Position numbers and translations under genes: made by a program
Shown here: piece after piece, positions 46,191-55,575 of the stretch
How the letters are laid out: each line of letters begins with the position of its first letter
Numbering within the stretch: the stretch's first letter is position 1
The notes under the pieces: generated by a model
What the model saw: only the letters and a program-made list of their open reading frames with translations
What the model was told of the DNA's origin: nothing
Database searches by the model: none
NCBI GenBank assembly: GCA_029060305.1
Contig: JAIDUG010000055.1
Coordinates: forward strand, 62,001 to 126,000
DNA: 64,000 nt
Origin: Ruminococcus sp.
GTDB lineage: Bacteria; Bacillota; Clostridia; Oscillospirales; Ruminococcaceae
Direction of reading: 5' to 3'

Positions 46191-46942
46191 TGAGTATAAC
46201 CATTAAATCAAAGTCCGAATTAGCTATAATGCGTGAAGCCGGAAAAATTACCGGCGACGCATTACGCTATGCGGGTGAAAGATTAAAAGCAGGTATGTCA
46301 ACACTTGACGTTGATAAGCTGATTGGCGATTATTTCGCTAGACATGGCTGTAAATCCTGTTTCAAAGGTTTGTACGGTTTTCCGGCAAACGCCTGTATTT
46401 CGGTTAACGATGAAGTAATTCACGGTATACCGAAAGCAAATCGCAGACTTGAAGAAGGTGACATAGTAAGTATTGACACCGGTGCGGCTTACAAGGGCTT
46501 CAACGGTGACAGTTGCTGGACCTTCCCAGTCGGCAAAATTTCTGATGAAGCAAAGGCATTGCTTGAAGTTACAGAGCAGTCACTTTATGAAGGTATTGCT
46601 CAGGCTCAGGTTGGCGCAAGAGTCGGAGATATTTCTCATGCTGTAGAGGTCTATTGTGCTTCACGAGGCTACGGAATCGTAAGAAATTACTGCGGTCACG
46701 GTATCGGAAGGGAAGTTCACGAATCTCCCGAAATTCCGAACTGGGGACGTGCCGGTCACGGTCCGAGACTCGTTGCAGGAATGACTATCTGCATTGAACC
46801 AATGATTAATGTCAGAGGTGATGATGTGAAAGTCATGAAAGACGGCTGGACTGTTAAAACGGCAAGTGGTTCATTATCGGCTCACTTTGAACACGCTATC
46901 GCAATAACTCCTGACGGTCCCGTCATTCTGACAGCACCCTGA
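46190..46942 (+). CDS. map: Methionine aminopeptidase, type I
   Basis: Removes the initiator methionine. 250 residues; metal ligands in SIDTGAAYKGFNGDSCWTF, CGHGIGREVHESP, ICIEPMINV and AHFEHAIAI. Coupled to adk. Confidence 0.97.
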   Translation: MSITIKSKSELAIMREAGKITGDALRYAGERLKAGMSTLDVDKLIGDYFARHGCKSCFKGLYGFPANACISVNDEVIHGIPKANRRLEEGDIVSIDTGAAYKGFNGDSCWTFPVGKISDEAKALLEVTEQSLYEGIAQAQVGARVGDISHAVEVYCASRGYGIVRNYCGHGIGREVHESPEIPNWGRAGHGPRLVAGMTICIEPMINVRGDDVKVMKDGWTVKTASGSLSAHFEHAIAITPDGPVILTAP

Positions 46943-46957
46943 CGGAGGGAAACCATT

Positions 46958-47203
46958 GTGAAGTTAAACAAAGGCTCGGTTGTAAGGGCTACCGCCGGAA
47001 GAGACAGCGGTAAATTATTCGCTGTGACCGATATTCAGGGCGGATATTGCTTTATTGCAGACGGTAAATCCCGTAAACTCTCCTCGCACAAGAGGAAGAA
47101 CGTAAAGCATATATGCCCGACAGACAGTATGATAAATCTTAACGATAATATAACTGATAAAAAACTCAGAAATCTGCTCAGACAGCTTGCAGAAGAAGAG
47201 TAA
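46958..47203 (+). CDS. KOW-domain RNA-binding protein of the spc operon
   Basis: An 81-residue protein starting with a KOW-like turn ([19 protein letters not shown]), followed by a basic segment ([17 protein letters not shown]) and a helical tail. It belongs to the small L14e-like KOW proteins often found between map and infA in Clostridia; the position supports the call. The role is unknown. The start is GTG with GGAGGG 8 bases upstream. Confidence 0.85.
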   Translation: MKLNKGSVVRATAGRDSGKLFAVTDIQGGYCFIADGKSRKLSSHKRKNVKHICPTDSMINLNDNITDKKLRNLLRQLAEEE

Positions 47204-47217
47204 AGGAGGTTATGAGG

Positions 47218-47436
47218 GTGTCCAAGGAAGATGTAATTGAGGTTGAGGGCGTTGTTACAGATGCTCTGCCTAACGCAATGTTTAAGGTTCAGCTTGAAAA
47301 CGGTCATGAGGTTCTCGCCCATGTTTCCGGCAAGCTCAGAATGAATTATATCAGAATCGTGCCGGGTGACAAGGTGAAACTTGAGATGTCACCGTATGAC
47401 CTTTCAAAAGGTCGCATTACCTGGCGTGTAAAGTAA
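47218..47436 (+). CDS. infA: Translation initiation factor IF-1
   Basis: OB-fold factor bound at the 30S A site, 72 residues. The sequence [19 protein letters not shown] and [20 protein letters not shown] is clear. I start at GTG 47218 because AGGAGG is 8 bases upstream and the length becomes exactly 72; the ATG at 47212 is only 2 bases from the site. Confidence 0.97.
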   Translation: MSKEDVIEVEGVVTDALPNAMFKVQLENGHEVLAHVSGKLRMNYIRIVPGDKVKLEMSPYDLSKGRITWRVK

Positions 47437-47484
47437 TAAAGGACTTGTTTTCAGGTCCGCTATCCGCTAAAGGAGGTATTTTCA

Positions 47485-47598
47485 ATGAAAGTCAGACCTT
47501 CAGTAAAACCTATTTGCGAAAAGTGCAAGGTTATTAAACGTAAAGGCAGAATCATGGTAATCTGCGAAAACCCTAAGCATAAGCAGCGTCAGGGTTAA
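47485..47598 (+). CDS. rpmJ: Ribosomal protein L36, zinc type
   Basis: 37-residue 50S protein, [20 protein letters not shown] with CxxC, a third Cys and His ([11 protein letters not shown]). Read directly from sequence between infA and rpsM. Confidence 0.98.
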   Translation: MKVRPSVKPICEKCKVIKRKGRIMVICENPKHKQRQG

Positions 47599-47634
47599 TC
47601 CCGAAACGCATTATTTGGAGGTGCAAATAAATTT

Positions 47635-48003
47635 ATGGCAAGAATAGCTGGTGTTGACCTTCCCAAGAATAAGAGAATCGAAATCGGTTTGACTTATATC
47701 TATGGAATCGGTCGTCAGACTGCAACAGATATACTCAGCAACACAGGCATTAACCCCGATATCAGAGTTAAAGACCTCGCTGAAACAGATGTTGCTAAAC
47801 TCCGTGACTATATTGACGCTAACTACACAGTTGAGGGTGACCTCAGACGTGAAGTTGCTCTCAATATCAAGAGACTCGTTGAGATTGGTTGTTACAGAGG
47901 TGTTCGTCACAGAAAGGGTCTCCCTGTAAGAGGACAGAGAACCAAGACAAATGCAAGAACACGCAAAGGTCCTGTAAAGACTATCGCTAACAAGAAGAAG
48001 TAA
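47635..48003 (+). CDS. rpsM: Ribosomal protein S13
   Basis: 30S head protein, 122 residues, [20 protein letters not shown] and [14 protein letters not shown] tail ([19 protein letters not shown]). Confidence 0.98.
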   Translation: MARIAGVDLPKNKRIEIGLTYIYGIGRQTATDILSNTGINPDIRVKDLAETDVAKLRDYIDANYTVEGDLRREVALNIKRLVEIGCYRGVRHRKGLPVRGQRTKTNARTRKGPVKTIANKKK

Positions 48004-48016
48004 GGAGGTATGAGCT

Positions 48017-48421
48017 TTGGCACAGCAGAAGGGTAAAAAGGTTTCTACAATCAGAAGACGTAGAGAACGTAAAAATATCGAGAGTGGTTCAGTTCATATC
48101 CAGTCCACTTTCAATAATACAATCGTAACTATCACCGATACAGCAGGCAACGCTATTTCATGGGCAAGTGCCGGTGAACTCGGTTTCAGAGGTTCTAAGA
48201 AGTCCACTCCTTTCGCAGCTCAGACTGCTGCTGAAACAGCTGCTAAGGCTGCTATGGAACACGGTCTCAAGAACGTTGAAGTATACGTTAAAGGACCTGG
48301 TGCAGGACGTGAGGCTGCTATCAGAGCACTTCAGACAGTTGGTCTTGAAGTAAAGATGATTAAAGATGTTACTCCGATTCCGCACAACGGATGCCGTCCT
48401 CCGAAGAGAAGACGTGTCTAA
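48017..48421 (+). CDS. rpsK: Ribosomal protein S11
   Basis: 30S platform protein, 134 residues, [20 protein letters not shown] and [13 protein letters not shown]. The start is TTG (48017), with AGGAGG at 8-base spacing. Confidence 0.98.
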   Translation: MAQQKGKKVSTIRRRRERKNIESGSVHIQSTFNNTIVTITDTAGNAISWASAGELGFRGSKKSTPFAAQTAAETAAKAAMEHGLKNVEVYVKGPGAGREAAIRALQTVGLEVKMIKDVTPIPHNGCRPPKRRRV

Positions 48422-48442
48422 TTTTACAGGAGGTGTTTTAAA

Positions 48443-49042
48443 ATGGCAGTACAGAAAGAACCTATTCTCAAAAGATGCAGATATCTGGGCATCAGTCCGG
48501 CAGTAATGGGCGTTTCAAAGAAAGAGTCAATCCGTTTCAAGAATGCTAACAACAGAAAGAAGATTTCTGAATATGGTCTTCAGCTCAAGGAAAAGCAGAA
48601 GCTCAAGTTCATCTATGGCGTTCTCGAAAAGCAGTTTGAGCATTACTTTGAAATTGCTTCCAAGATGGAAGGTAAGACCGGTGACAACCTCATTACCTGC
48701 CTTGAATCAAGACTTGACAGCGTTGTATTCAGAATGGGTCTCGCTCTCACAAGACGTGAAGCAAGACAGCTTGTTGTCCACAGTCACTATACAGTAAACG
48801 GTCAGAAGGTAAACATTCCTTCATACAGAGTAAAGGTCGGCGACGTTATCGCTCTCCGTGAAAAAGACAGAACTTCCGAAAAATTCAAGGCAACAGTTGA
48901 AGAGACTAAGGACAGACTTGTTCCGATATGGCTTGATGCCAAGAAAGATGACTTCTCAGCAACTGTAAACCGTCTTCCCTCAGCTGAGGATATTGACTAC
49001 GAGGTTTCTACACACCTCATCGTCGAGTTGTATTCAAAGTAA
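48443..49042 (+). CDS. rpsD: Ribosomal protein S4
   Basis: 30S assembly protein, 199 residues. The S4 RNA-binding domain is clear (ESRLDSVVFRMGLALTRREA, VNGQKVNIPSYRVKVGD). The N-terminus has only one cysteine (KRCRYLGI), so this is the zinc-free form. Confidence 0.97.
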   Translation: MAVQKEPILKRCRYLGISPAVMGVSKKESIRFKNANNRKKISEYGLQLKEKQKLKFIYGVLEKQFEHYFEIASKMEGKTGDNLITCLESRLDSVVFRMGLALTRREARQLVVHSHYTVNGQKVNIPSYRVKVGDVIALREKDRTSEKFKATVEETKDRLVPIWLDAKKDDFSATVNRLPSAEDIDYEVSTHLIVELYSK

Positions 49043-49106
49043 TATTCATATTGCTTGATTCATTACAACTTAAATTTAACAGTTATTGCGAAACAGGAGG
49101 GTTTTT

Positions 49107-50072
49107 ATGCTGGAAAAAATCAATAAGCCTGATATAGAAATTGTCGAGCTTAAAAGTGACGGCAAATACGGCAAATTCGTTTTAGCACCGCTGGAGCGTG
49201 GATACGGTATAACACTTGGAAACAGCCTCAGGCGTGTGCTACTCTCCTCACTTCCGGGTGTGGCTGTAACTTCTGTAAAGCTTTCGGGCAAGAACGGTAC
49301 GGTTCACCATGAATTGTCAACAATTCCGGGCGTTAAGGAAGACGTTACGGAAATAATCCTCAGCATCAAGGGTCTTACAGCTAAACTTCACGGAGACGGT
49401 CCTAAAACAATGTACGTAGAGGCAGAGGGTGAATGCGAAATTACAGCAAGCGATATAAAAGCTGATTCCGAAGTGGATATTCTTGACCCCGGTATGCACA
49501 TTGCTACTCTGGGCAAGGACGCTAAACTCTTTATGGAAATTACTATCGACAAGGGCAGGGGATATGTTTCTGCTGAACGTAACAAGAAACAGATTAATAT
49601 GCCTGTTGATGTAATTGCTGTAGACAGCATTTATACTCCGGTTCTCAAAGTGAATTATACCGTTGAAGATACCCGACTCGGTCAGGTTACTGACTATGAC
49701 AAACTCACTATAGAAGTATGGACAGACGGTACTATCTCCGCTAAAGAGGCTCTGTCGCAGGCAGCTAATCTCCTCAATGAACATCTGAAACTTTTCGTTG
49801 ACCTTTCTGAAGAAGCGGTACTGGTTGATGTTCTCGTTGAAAAGGACGAAAAGGGTAAGGAAAAAATTCTTGAAATGACTATTGAGGATTTGGACTTGTC
49901 GGTACGTTCATTCAATTGCTTAAAGCGTGCCGGAATTAATACCGTAGACGATTTGATTAACAAGTCTGAGGAAGAAATGATGAAGGTTAGAAACCTTGGA
50001 AAGAAATCCTTTGACGAGGTGAAGGAGAAGCTCCAGTCACTTGGCTTTGACCTTTCCTCAGAAGAGGAATAA
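49107..50072 (+). CDS. rpoA: RNA polymerase subunit alpha
   Basis: Assembly scaffold of RNA polymerase, 321 residues. N-terminal domain [21 protein letters not shown]-terminal DNA-contact domain [28 protein letters not shown] region. Start taken at ATG 49107 (MLEKINKP), where AGGAGG is upstream; an earlier in-frame ATG lacks a site. Confidence 0.98.
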   Translation: MLEKINKPDIEIVELKSDGKYGKFVLAPLERGYGITLGNSLRRVLLSSLPGVAVTSVKLSGKNGTVHHELSTIPGVKEDVTEIILSIKGLTAKLHGDGPKTMYVEAEGECEITASDIKADSEVDILDPGMHIATLGKDAKLFMEITIDKGRGYVSAERNKKQINMPVDVIAVDSIYTPVLKVNYTVEDTRLGQVTDYDKLTIEVWTDGTISAKEALSQAANLLNEHLKLFVDLSEEAVLVDVLVEKDEKGKEKILEMTIEDLDLSVRSFNCLKRAGINTVDDLINKSEEEMMKVRNLGKKSFDEVKEKLQSLGFDLSSEEE

Positions 50073-50119
50073 ACCCATAAATTGTGCGTTTATGCACTGT
50101 ATGAAAAGGAGTGAATTAC

Positions 50120-50461
50120 ATGCCGGGTACAAGAAAGCTGGGCAGAACATCTGACCATAGAAAAGCAATGCTCAGAGGCATGGTAACTTTCCTTCTTGAA
50201 AACGGTCAGATTGAAACAACCGTTACAAGAGCAAAGGAAGTTCGTGCTGTAGCAGAAAAGATGATTACTATCGGTAAAAATAATAATCTGCACTCCAAGC
50301 GTCAGGTATTCGCATACGTAACAAAGGAATCAGTCGCAAAGAAACTTTTCGACGAAATTTCCCCGAAGTATGCTGACAAAAACGGCGGTTACACACAGAT
50401 TGTAAAAATCGGTCCTCGTCGTGGTGACGCTGCTGAAATGGCTATTATAAAGCTCGTTTGA
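50120..50461 (+). CDS. rplQ: Ribosomal protein L17
   Basis: 50S protein, 113 residues, [20 protein letters not shown]. The ATG at 50120 has AAAGGAG 8 bases upstream; the GTG at 50111 overlaps that site. Last gene of the superoperon. Confidence 0.98.
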   Translation: MPGTRKLGRTSDHRKAMLRGMVTFLLENGQIETTVTRAKEVRAVAEKMITIGKNNNLHSKRQVFAYVTKESVAKKLFDEISPKYADKNGGYTQIVKIGPRRGDAAEMAIIKLV

Positions 50462-50480
50462 TTGGCAGATATATAAATAT

Positions 50481-50511
50481 AACCGTTCTCCGTAAGGGGA
50501 ACGGTTTTTTT
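50481..50511 (+). terminator. Terminator of the S10-spc-alpha superoperon
   Basis: AACCGTTC/GAACGGTT with inner TCC/GGG pairing and GTAA loop, followed by a run of T. Confidence 0.93.
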
Positions 50512-50523
50512 GCGTTTCTTACT

Positions 50524-51066
50524 TTAATATGTATAACCGGACTTTACAAATCCTGATGCCTTTTGAGGATAAAATTTTTCTATAAACCTGTATAACTGCA
50601 TAAGTTTAATATCATCTGTAATGCCGTTTATACCGTTGTCAATATCTTCTAATTCAAGACGGTCACTTAATTTTAATTTTGTACCGTTTTTAAGGTTGAA
50701 AACTATCTCAAAACGGTGATTATAGCCGTAACGTGTACGCTGGTGAATTATCTTATAATTGACGGATTTAACATCACTGAAATTAACTGTATATTCAATC
50801 TTTAACCATTTCCAGTTGACTTTTTCAGCACCGTATTCAACAGTTGTTGGTATACTTTCAAAGCACTTAAATACAAGAATAATAATCATCAGAATTGCGA
50901 CAGGAAGAAAAGTAGCTATTAATTTCATATCATTCTCATTTCTCGATGTAGATAAATCCACACATATTGAAGCAATTACAAACAAAGATATAAACCATAA
51001 TACGTAAACTATTGTAGCTATTACATTACAAATGGGCGGTAGGTAGTTTACTTCAAATTTTTTCAT
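50524..51066 (-). CDS. Two-segment membrane protein with PH-like domain (paralog A)
   Basis: A 180-residue protein with two N-terminal membrane segments (NVIATIVYVLWFISLFVIAS; LIATFLPVAILMIIILVF) and a soluble part of about 110 residues (TTVEYGAEKVNWKWLKIEYT, VNFSDVKSVNYKIIHQRTRY, RFEIVFNLKNGTKLKLSDRL) that looks like a bacterial PH domain. Function unknown. It is a tandem duplicate of the next gene, 13 bases away. Start at ATG 51066, where AAAGGAGGTG is 6 bases upstream; an earlier in-frame start adds nine residues and lacks support. Confidence 0.8.
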   Translation of the reverse strand: MKKFEVNYLPPICNVIATIVYVLWFISLFVIASICVDLSTSRNENDMKLIATFLPVAILMIIILVFKCFESIPTTVEYGAEKVNWKWLKIEYTVNFSDVKSVNYKIIHQRTRYGYNHRFEIVFNLKNGTKLKLSDRLELEDIDNGINGITDDIKLMQLYRFIEKFYPQKASGFVKSGYTY

Positions 51067-51079
51067 TCTTACACCTCCT

Positions 51080-51589
51080 TTAATATGTATCATTTTTTAC
51101 AAATCCCGAACATTTTTCCGGACAGACGTTTTCAATAAACCTGTATAATTGCATAAGTCTGATATTATCGTTGTTTCCGTTGATACTGTTGTCAATGTCA
51201 TCTGATTCGAGACGGTCATTCAATCTTAATTCCGTACTGTTTTTTAAATAAAAGACTATTTCAAAACGTCTGTTATAGCCGTAACGTGTACGCTCGTGAA
51301 CTATCGTATAATGAACGGATTCAACGTCACTGAAATTCGCTGTATATTCAAGAAACCACCATTTCCATTTTATTTTTTCAGTATTACATTCAACAGTGGT
51401 TTTTCTGCTTTCAATATAACAGCCGATACCAATAATAATCAAAAGAATTGCGAGTGAAAGAAACACAGCAATTAATTTTGACATAATAGTAACACATATT
51501 ATAAACATTAATATTACCCATACAACCGAAAGAGTTATAGCTATGTCACGCATAAAATAGGGTGTATGGTTTACTTCAAATTTTTTCAT
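51080..51589 (-). CDS. Two-segment membrane protein with PH-like domain (paralog B)
   Basis: 169 residues, aligned over its full length with paralog A (TTVECNTEKIKWKWWFLEYT, ANFSDVESVHYTIVHERTRY, RFEIVFYLKNSTELRLNDRL). The repeated motif FSDV-x-SV-x-Y-x-I is striking. It starts 2 bases after the fluC stop, at ATG 51589 with GGAGGT upstream. Order in the leftward operon is fluC-B-A. Confidence 0.8.
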   Translation of the reverse strand: MKKFEVNHTPYFMRDIAITLSVVWVILMFIICVTIMSKLIAVFLSLAILLIIIGIGCYIESRKTTVECNTEKIKWKWWFLEYTANFSDVESVHYTIVHERTRYGYNRRFEIVFYLKNSTELRLNDRLESDDIDNSINGNNDNIRLMQLYRFIENVCPEKCSGFVKNDTY

Positions 51590-51591
51590 TT

Positions 51592-51939
51592 CTATACCTC
51601 CATTCCGAGCATTACACCGACAAGACACAATATTATACTTAAAAATATATAGACCAACGCCATTATAATATGATGATTTTCTATTAAATTAAAAGTTTCA
51701 AGTGAGAACGTCGAAAAAGTAGTGAATCCACCACAAATACCTGTTTTCAGAAATAGTAGTTTATTTCCTGACAGTCCTTTTTTTATTGCGAAACTGTTAA
51801 TCATTCCTATCAGAAAAGCTCCTGTAAAATTTGTAATCAAAGTAAGAAACGGAAAATTGTTCTTTAACGGTATCTGACTTATGCAGTACCTTAAAACAGC
51901 TCCGAGACCTCCACCGAGCAGTACCGACAAATAATTCAT
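51592..51939 (-). CDS. crcB: Fluoride channel FluC (CrcB)
   Basis: Exports fluoride through a dual-topology dimer. 115 residues with four membrane segments. GGGLGAVLRYCISQ, TLITNFTGAFLIGMI (conserved Asn) and GGFTTFSTFSLE are the Fluc signatures. A single copy, so it should work as a homodimer. No fluoride riboswitch fits its short leader. Two PH-like membrane protein genes follow. Confidence 0.95.
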   Translation of the reverse strand: MNYLSVLLGGGLGAVLRYCISQIPLKNNFPFLTLITNFTGAFLIGMINSFAIKKGLSGNKLLFLKTGICGGFTTFSTFSLETFNLIENHHIIMALVYIFLSIILCLVGVMLGMEV

Positions 51940-51959
51940 AAAATCGCCTCCACAAATAA

Positions 51960-51988
51960 ATTATATCATTGAACTTTCAAAAAGTCAA
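51960..51988 (-). promoter_or_regulatory. Sigma-A promoter of fluC operon
   Basis: On the minus strand TTGACT, 17 bases, TATAAT. The leader before the ATG at 51939 is under 20 bases. Confidence 0.85.
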
Positions 51989-51993
51989 CAAAA

Positions 51994-52019
51994 AAACGTC
52001 CCGATTTCTCAGGACGTTT
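51994..52019 (-). terminator. Terminator of groESL
   Basis: AAACGTCC/GGACGTTT stem; on the minus strand a T-run follows. It lies directly after groL. Confidence 0.92.
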
Positions 52020-52035
52020 GTTATTATATTTACTA

Positions 52036-53664
<1,629 letters not shown>

Positions 53665-53690
53665 TCATTCTCCTTTATGAAATAGCGGAA

Positions 53691-53963
53691 TTATTCTACA
53701 ACAGCGAGAATATCTTCCATTTTAACGATGATGTATTCTTCACCGTCAAGTTTTACGTTAGTGCCTGCGTACTTTGAGATGAGAACCTTGTCGCCTTTGG
53801 AAACTTCCATAGTAACGTCGGAAGTGCCTGCACCTACTTCAATTACTTCTGCAACCTCCGGCTTTTCCTTTGCAGAGCCGGAAAGAATTATACCGCCCTG
53901 AGTTTTTTCTTCAGCCTCTGTCATTCTGAGGACTACTCTGTCCTGTAACGGTCTGATAGACAT
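53691..53963 (-). CDS. groS: Co-chaperonin GroES
   Basis: 10-kDa lid of GroEL, 90 residues. IRPLQDRVVLRMTEAEEKT, the mobile loop GGIILSGSAKEKPE and KVLISKYAGTNVKLDGEEY are typical. First gene of the operon, under a CIRCE element. Confidence 0.98.
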   Translation of the reverse strand: MSIRPLQDRVVLRMTEAEEKTQGGIILSGSAKEKPEVAEVIEVGAGTSDVTMEVSKGDKVLISKYAGTNVKLDGEEYIIVKMEDILAVVE

Positions 53964-53997
53964 AATATATACCTCCTGTAATAAAAAAATCTTTGGC

Positions 53998-54024
53998 TTA
54001 GCACTCTTATTAACTGAGTGCTAA
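53998..54024. promoter_or_regulatory. CIRCE operator (HrcA site)
   Basis: TTAGCACTC-N9-GAGTGCTAA, a perfect match to the CIRCE consensus. It lies between the promoter and groS; HrcA should repress groESL here. hrcA is not in the window. Confidence 0.97.
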
Positions 54025-54028
54025 TTAT

Positions 54029-54056
54029 ATTTTACCACCTTTTCAGAAGAAATCAA
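54029..54056 (-). promoter_or_regulatory. Promoter of groESL
   Basis: On the minus strand TTGATT, 16 bases, TAAAAT, just before CIRCE. Confidence 0.7.
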
Positions 54057-54186
54057 GAGTATTCGCAAAACTTTCACAAAAAACGGCTATATATACAATT
54101 ATGACGTAATTATGTGGAAAAAAATGTAATCTTTCTTCAAAAAATTTTTACGCAGAATGTTTATACGGAAAATTTACCGGAATGAC

Positions 54187-54215
54187 TTGAAATTTACAGA
54201 AAAATATGTTATAAT
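54187..54215 (+). promoter_or_regulatory. Sigma-A promoter of yajC
   Basis: TTGAAA, 17 bases, TATAAT. Confidence 0.85.
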
Positions 54216-54251
54216 ATCCATTATATTCAAAAGAACGGAGAGTTTATAATT

Positions 54252-54785
54252 ATGAAAAAGAAATTTATTGGTATTGTAACAGCAGTTTCAGGTCTGGTGT
54301 ATACTGCAATGTCTATGGGTATGACGGCTTTTGCAAGTGGTGAAACTCCTGCAACAACTTCCACCGGTACTCCTGTACAGGCTGAAACCGGTTCAGTGTT
54401 CTGGACTTTGGTGTTTCCGCTTATCATAATGTTTGCACTGCTTTACTTTATGATGATTAGACCTCAGAAAAAACGTGACAACGAACTCAAGGAAATGCAG
54501 AACAGTCTTGAAGTAGGCGACGAAATTGTAACCGGTGGTGGTATTGTCGGAATAGTCGTTTCAACCGGTGAAGATACCGTTGTTATTGAAACAGGCGGTG
54601 CAAGGCACAAACTCAGAATAAAAACGTGGGCTATTACTGAAAATGTTACCGCTCAGGAGCGTATGAAGTCCGCAAGGGCTTCAACAGCCAAGAAAAAAGA
54701 AACTGCACTTGCATCTGCCGGAGTAATTGAGGACGAATCCGAAAAGAAACCTAAGAAAAAGAAGAAAGAATCTGAAGAAGAATAA
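54252..54785 (+). CDS. yajC: YajC-family Sec accessory protein, extended
   Basis: Small partner of SecDF. The core membrane segment and motif FALLYFMMIRPQKKRDNELK and LEVGDEIVTGGGIVGIV define YajC. At 177 residues it is longer than usual (about 85-110), with an extra N-terminal hydrophobic segment (GIVTAVSGLVYTAMSMGMTA, perhaps a signal peptide) before the core and a Lys/Glu tail. secD/secF do not follow; a TIGR04086 gene does. Confidence 0.92.
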   Translation: MKKKFIGIVTAVSGLVYTAMSMGMTAFASGETPATTSTGTPVQAETGSVFWTLVFPLIIMFALLYFMMIRPQKKRDNELKEMQNSLEVGDEIVTGGGIVGIVVSTGEDTVVIETGGARHKLRIKTWAITENVTAQERMKSARASTAKKKETALASAGVIEDESEKKPKKKKKESEEE

Positions 54786-54794
54786 TATTACATT

Positions 54795-54837
54795 CCTCCG
54801 CATAGAATTGTGTGAACAATTATTTTCTGTGCGGAGG
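54795..54837 (+). terminator. Hairpin after yajC that contains the next gene's ribosome-binding site
   Basis: CCTCCGCATAG pairs with CTGTGCGGAGG (10 of 11 plus a G-U), with an inner AATTGT/ACAATT helix. TTATTTTTT follows at once, so it is terminator-like. The GGAGG in the right arm is the ribosome-binding site of the gene at 54847. Confidence 0.75.
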
Positions 54838-54846
54838 TTATTTTTT

Positions 54847-55245
54847 ATGCGTCGTCATCGTAAAAGCGTATGGACAAACAGTATAACCAGTATGACAATA
54901 GCAGTTTTTTCCGGAATTATACTCATATTTTTCATATCATTATTATTGTCAGCAGTAATGTACTATATTCTTGGTGATATGCGTGTATCAAAAGTTTTTT
55001 CCATAATAGCAATGGTTATCGGTACTTATGTAAGCACTTATTTCTGTGGGAAATTCCGTCGTAAACGTGGACTTGCAGAGGGTATTTTGTGCGGAACGAT
55101 AATTTATATTATAATAATGATACTGGGATTTGTTTTTGTCGGAGAATTCAACGGAATAAAAAAACTCCTGCTACTGACTGTTTCGGGAGCAGTAGGAGGA
55201 GTTAATGGCGTAAATTCAAAACGTCCGAAAAATTTTACAGAATAA
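54847..55245 (+). CDS. TIGR04086-family membrane protein
   Basis: A 132-residue protein with a basic head (RRHRKSVWTN) and four membrane segments (FSGIILIFFISLLLSAVMYY, VFSIIAMVIGTYVSTYF, LCGTIIYIIIMILGFVFVG, LLLLTVSGAVGGVNGV). The charged loop GKFRRKRGLAEGILCG is typical of TIGR04086/YrzE-like proteins, which often follow yajC. Function unknown. The start at 54847 has GGAGG inside a hairpin. Its 3' end overlaps the convergent DUF1648 gene by 11 bases. Confidence 0.8.
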   Translation: MRRHRKSVWTNSITSMTIAVFSGIILIFFISLLLSAVMYYILGDMRVSKVFSIIAMVIGTYVSTYFCGKFRRKRGLAEGILCGTIIYIIIMILGFVFVGEFNGIKKLLLLTVSGAVGGVNGVNSKRPKNFTE

Positions 55246-55573
55246 AAGGTTTGCCGTTCATTATCATAAACAGGATATTTATTATAATCCCGATAAGTGA
55301 AACTGTTCCCCATATTACAGAGTGAATTTTCTGTAAATTATCTGATGTTTTTATATTGACGTTGTAGTGTACGGAAGAATATTTCCATGAAGCTATTCCG
55401 AAAAGACTTATAACAAGCGGAATCAATACGGCTGTTATCTTTGGTATATGGTTGCTTACACCGTCAGAATCCCATTGTACCGCAACGCTTTCCGGCAGTA
55501 CAAGGAACGATATTACACTGAGCAACAAAACAGTAATAATAATTGTTTTCTGTAGTAATTCTGTTTTTTTCAT
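55235..55573 (-). CDS. DUF1648-domain (SdpI-like) membrane protein
   Basis: 112 residues with about three membrane segments. FLVLPESVAVQWDSDGVSNH fits the DUF1648 motif (P...V..HW...G) of SdpI-like immunity proteins, and KITAVLIPLVISLFGIA follows. Start at ATG 55573 with GGAG about 10 bases upstream. It lies 2 bases after the htrA stop in the same leftward operon. Function unknown here. Confidence 0.8.
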   Translation of the reverse strand: MKKTELLQKTIIITVLLLSVISFLVLPESVAVQWDSDGVSNHIPKITAVLIPLVISLFGIASWKYSSVHYNVNIKTSDNLQKIHSVIWGTVSLIGIIINILFMIMNGKPFIL

Positions 55574-55575
55574 AA

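Noticed and set aside
51940..52000. Fluoride riboswitch before fluC
   Set aside because: The promoter at 51960-51988 leaves fewer than 20 bases of leader, too short for the riboswitch.
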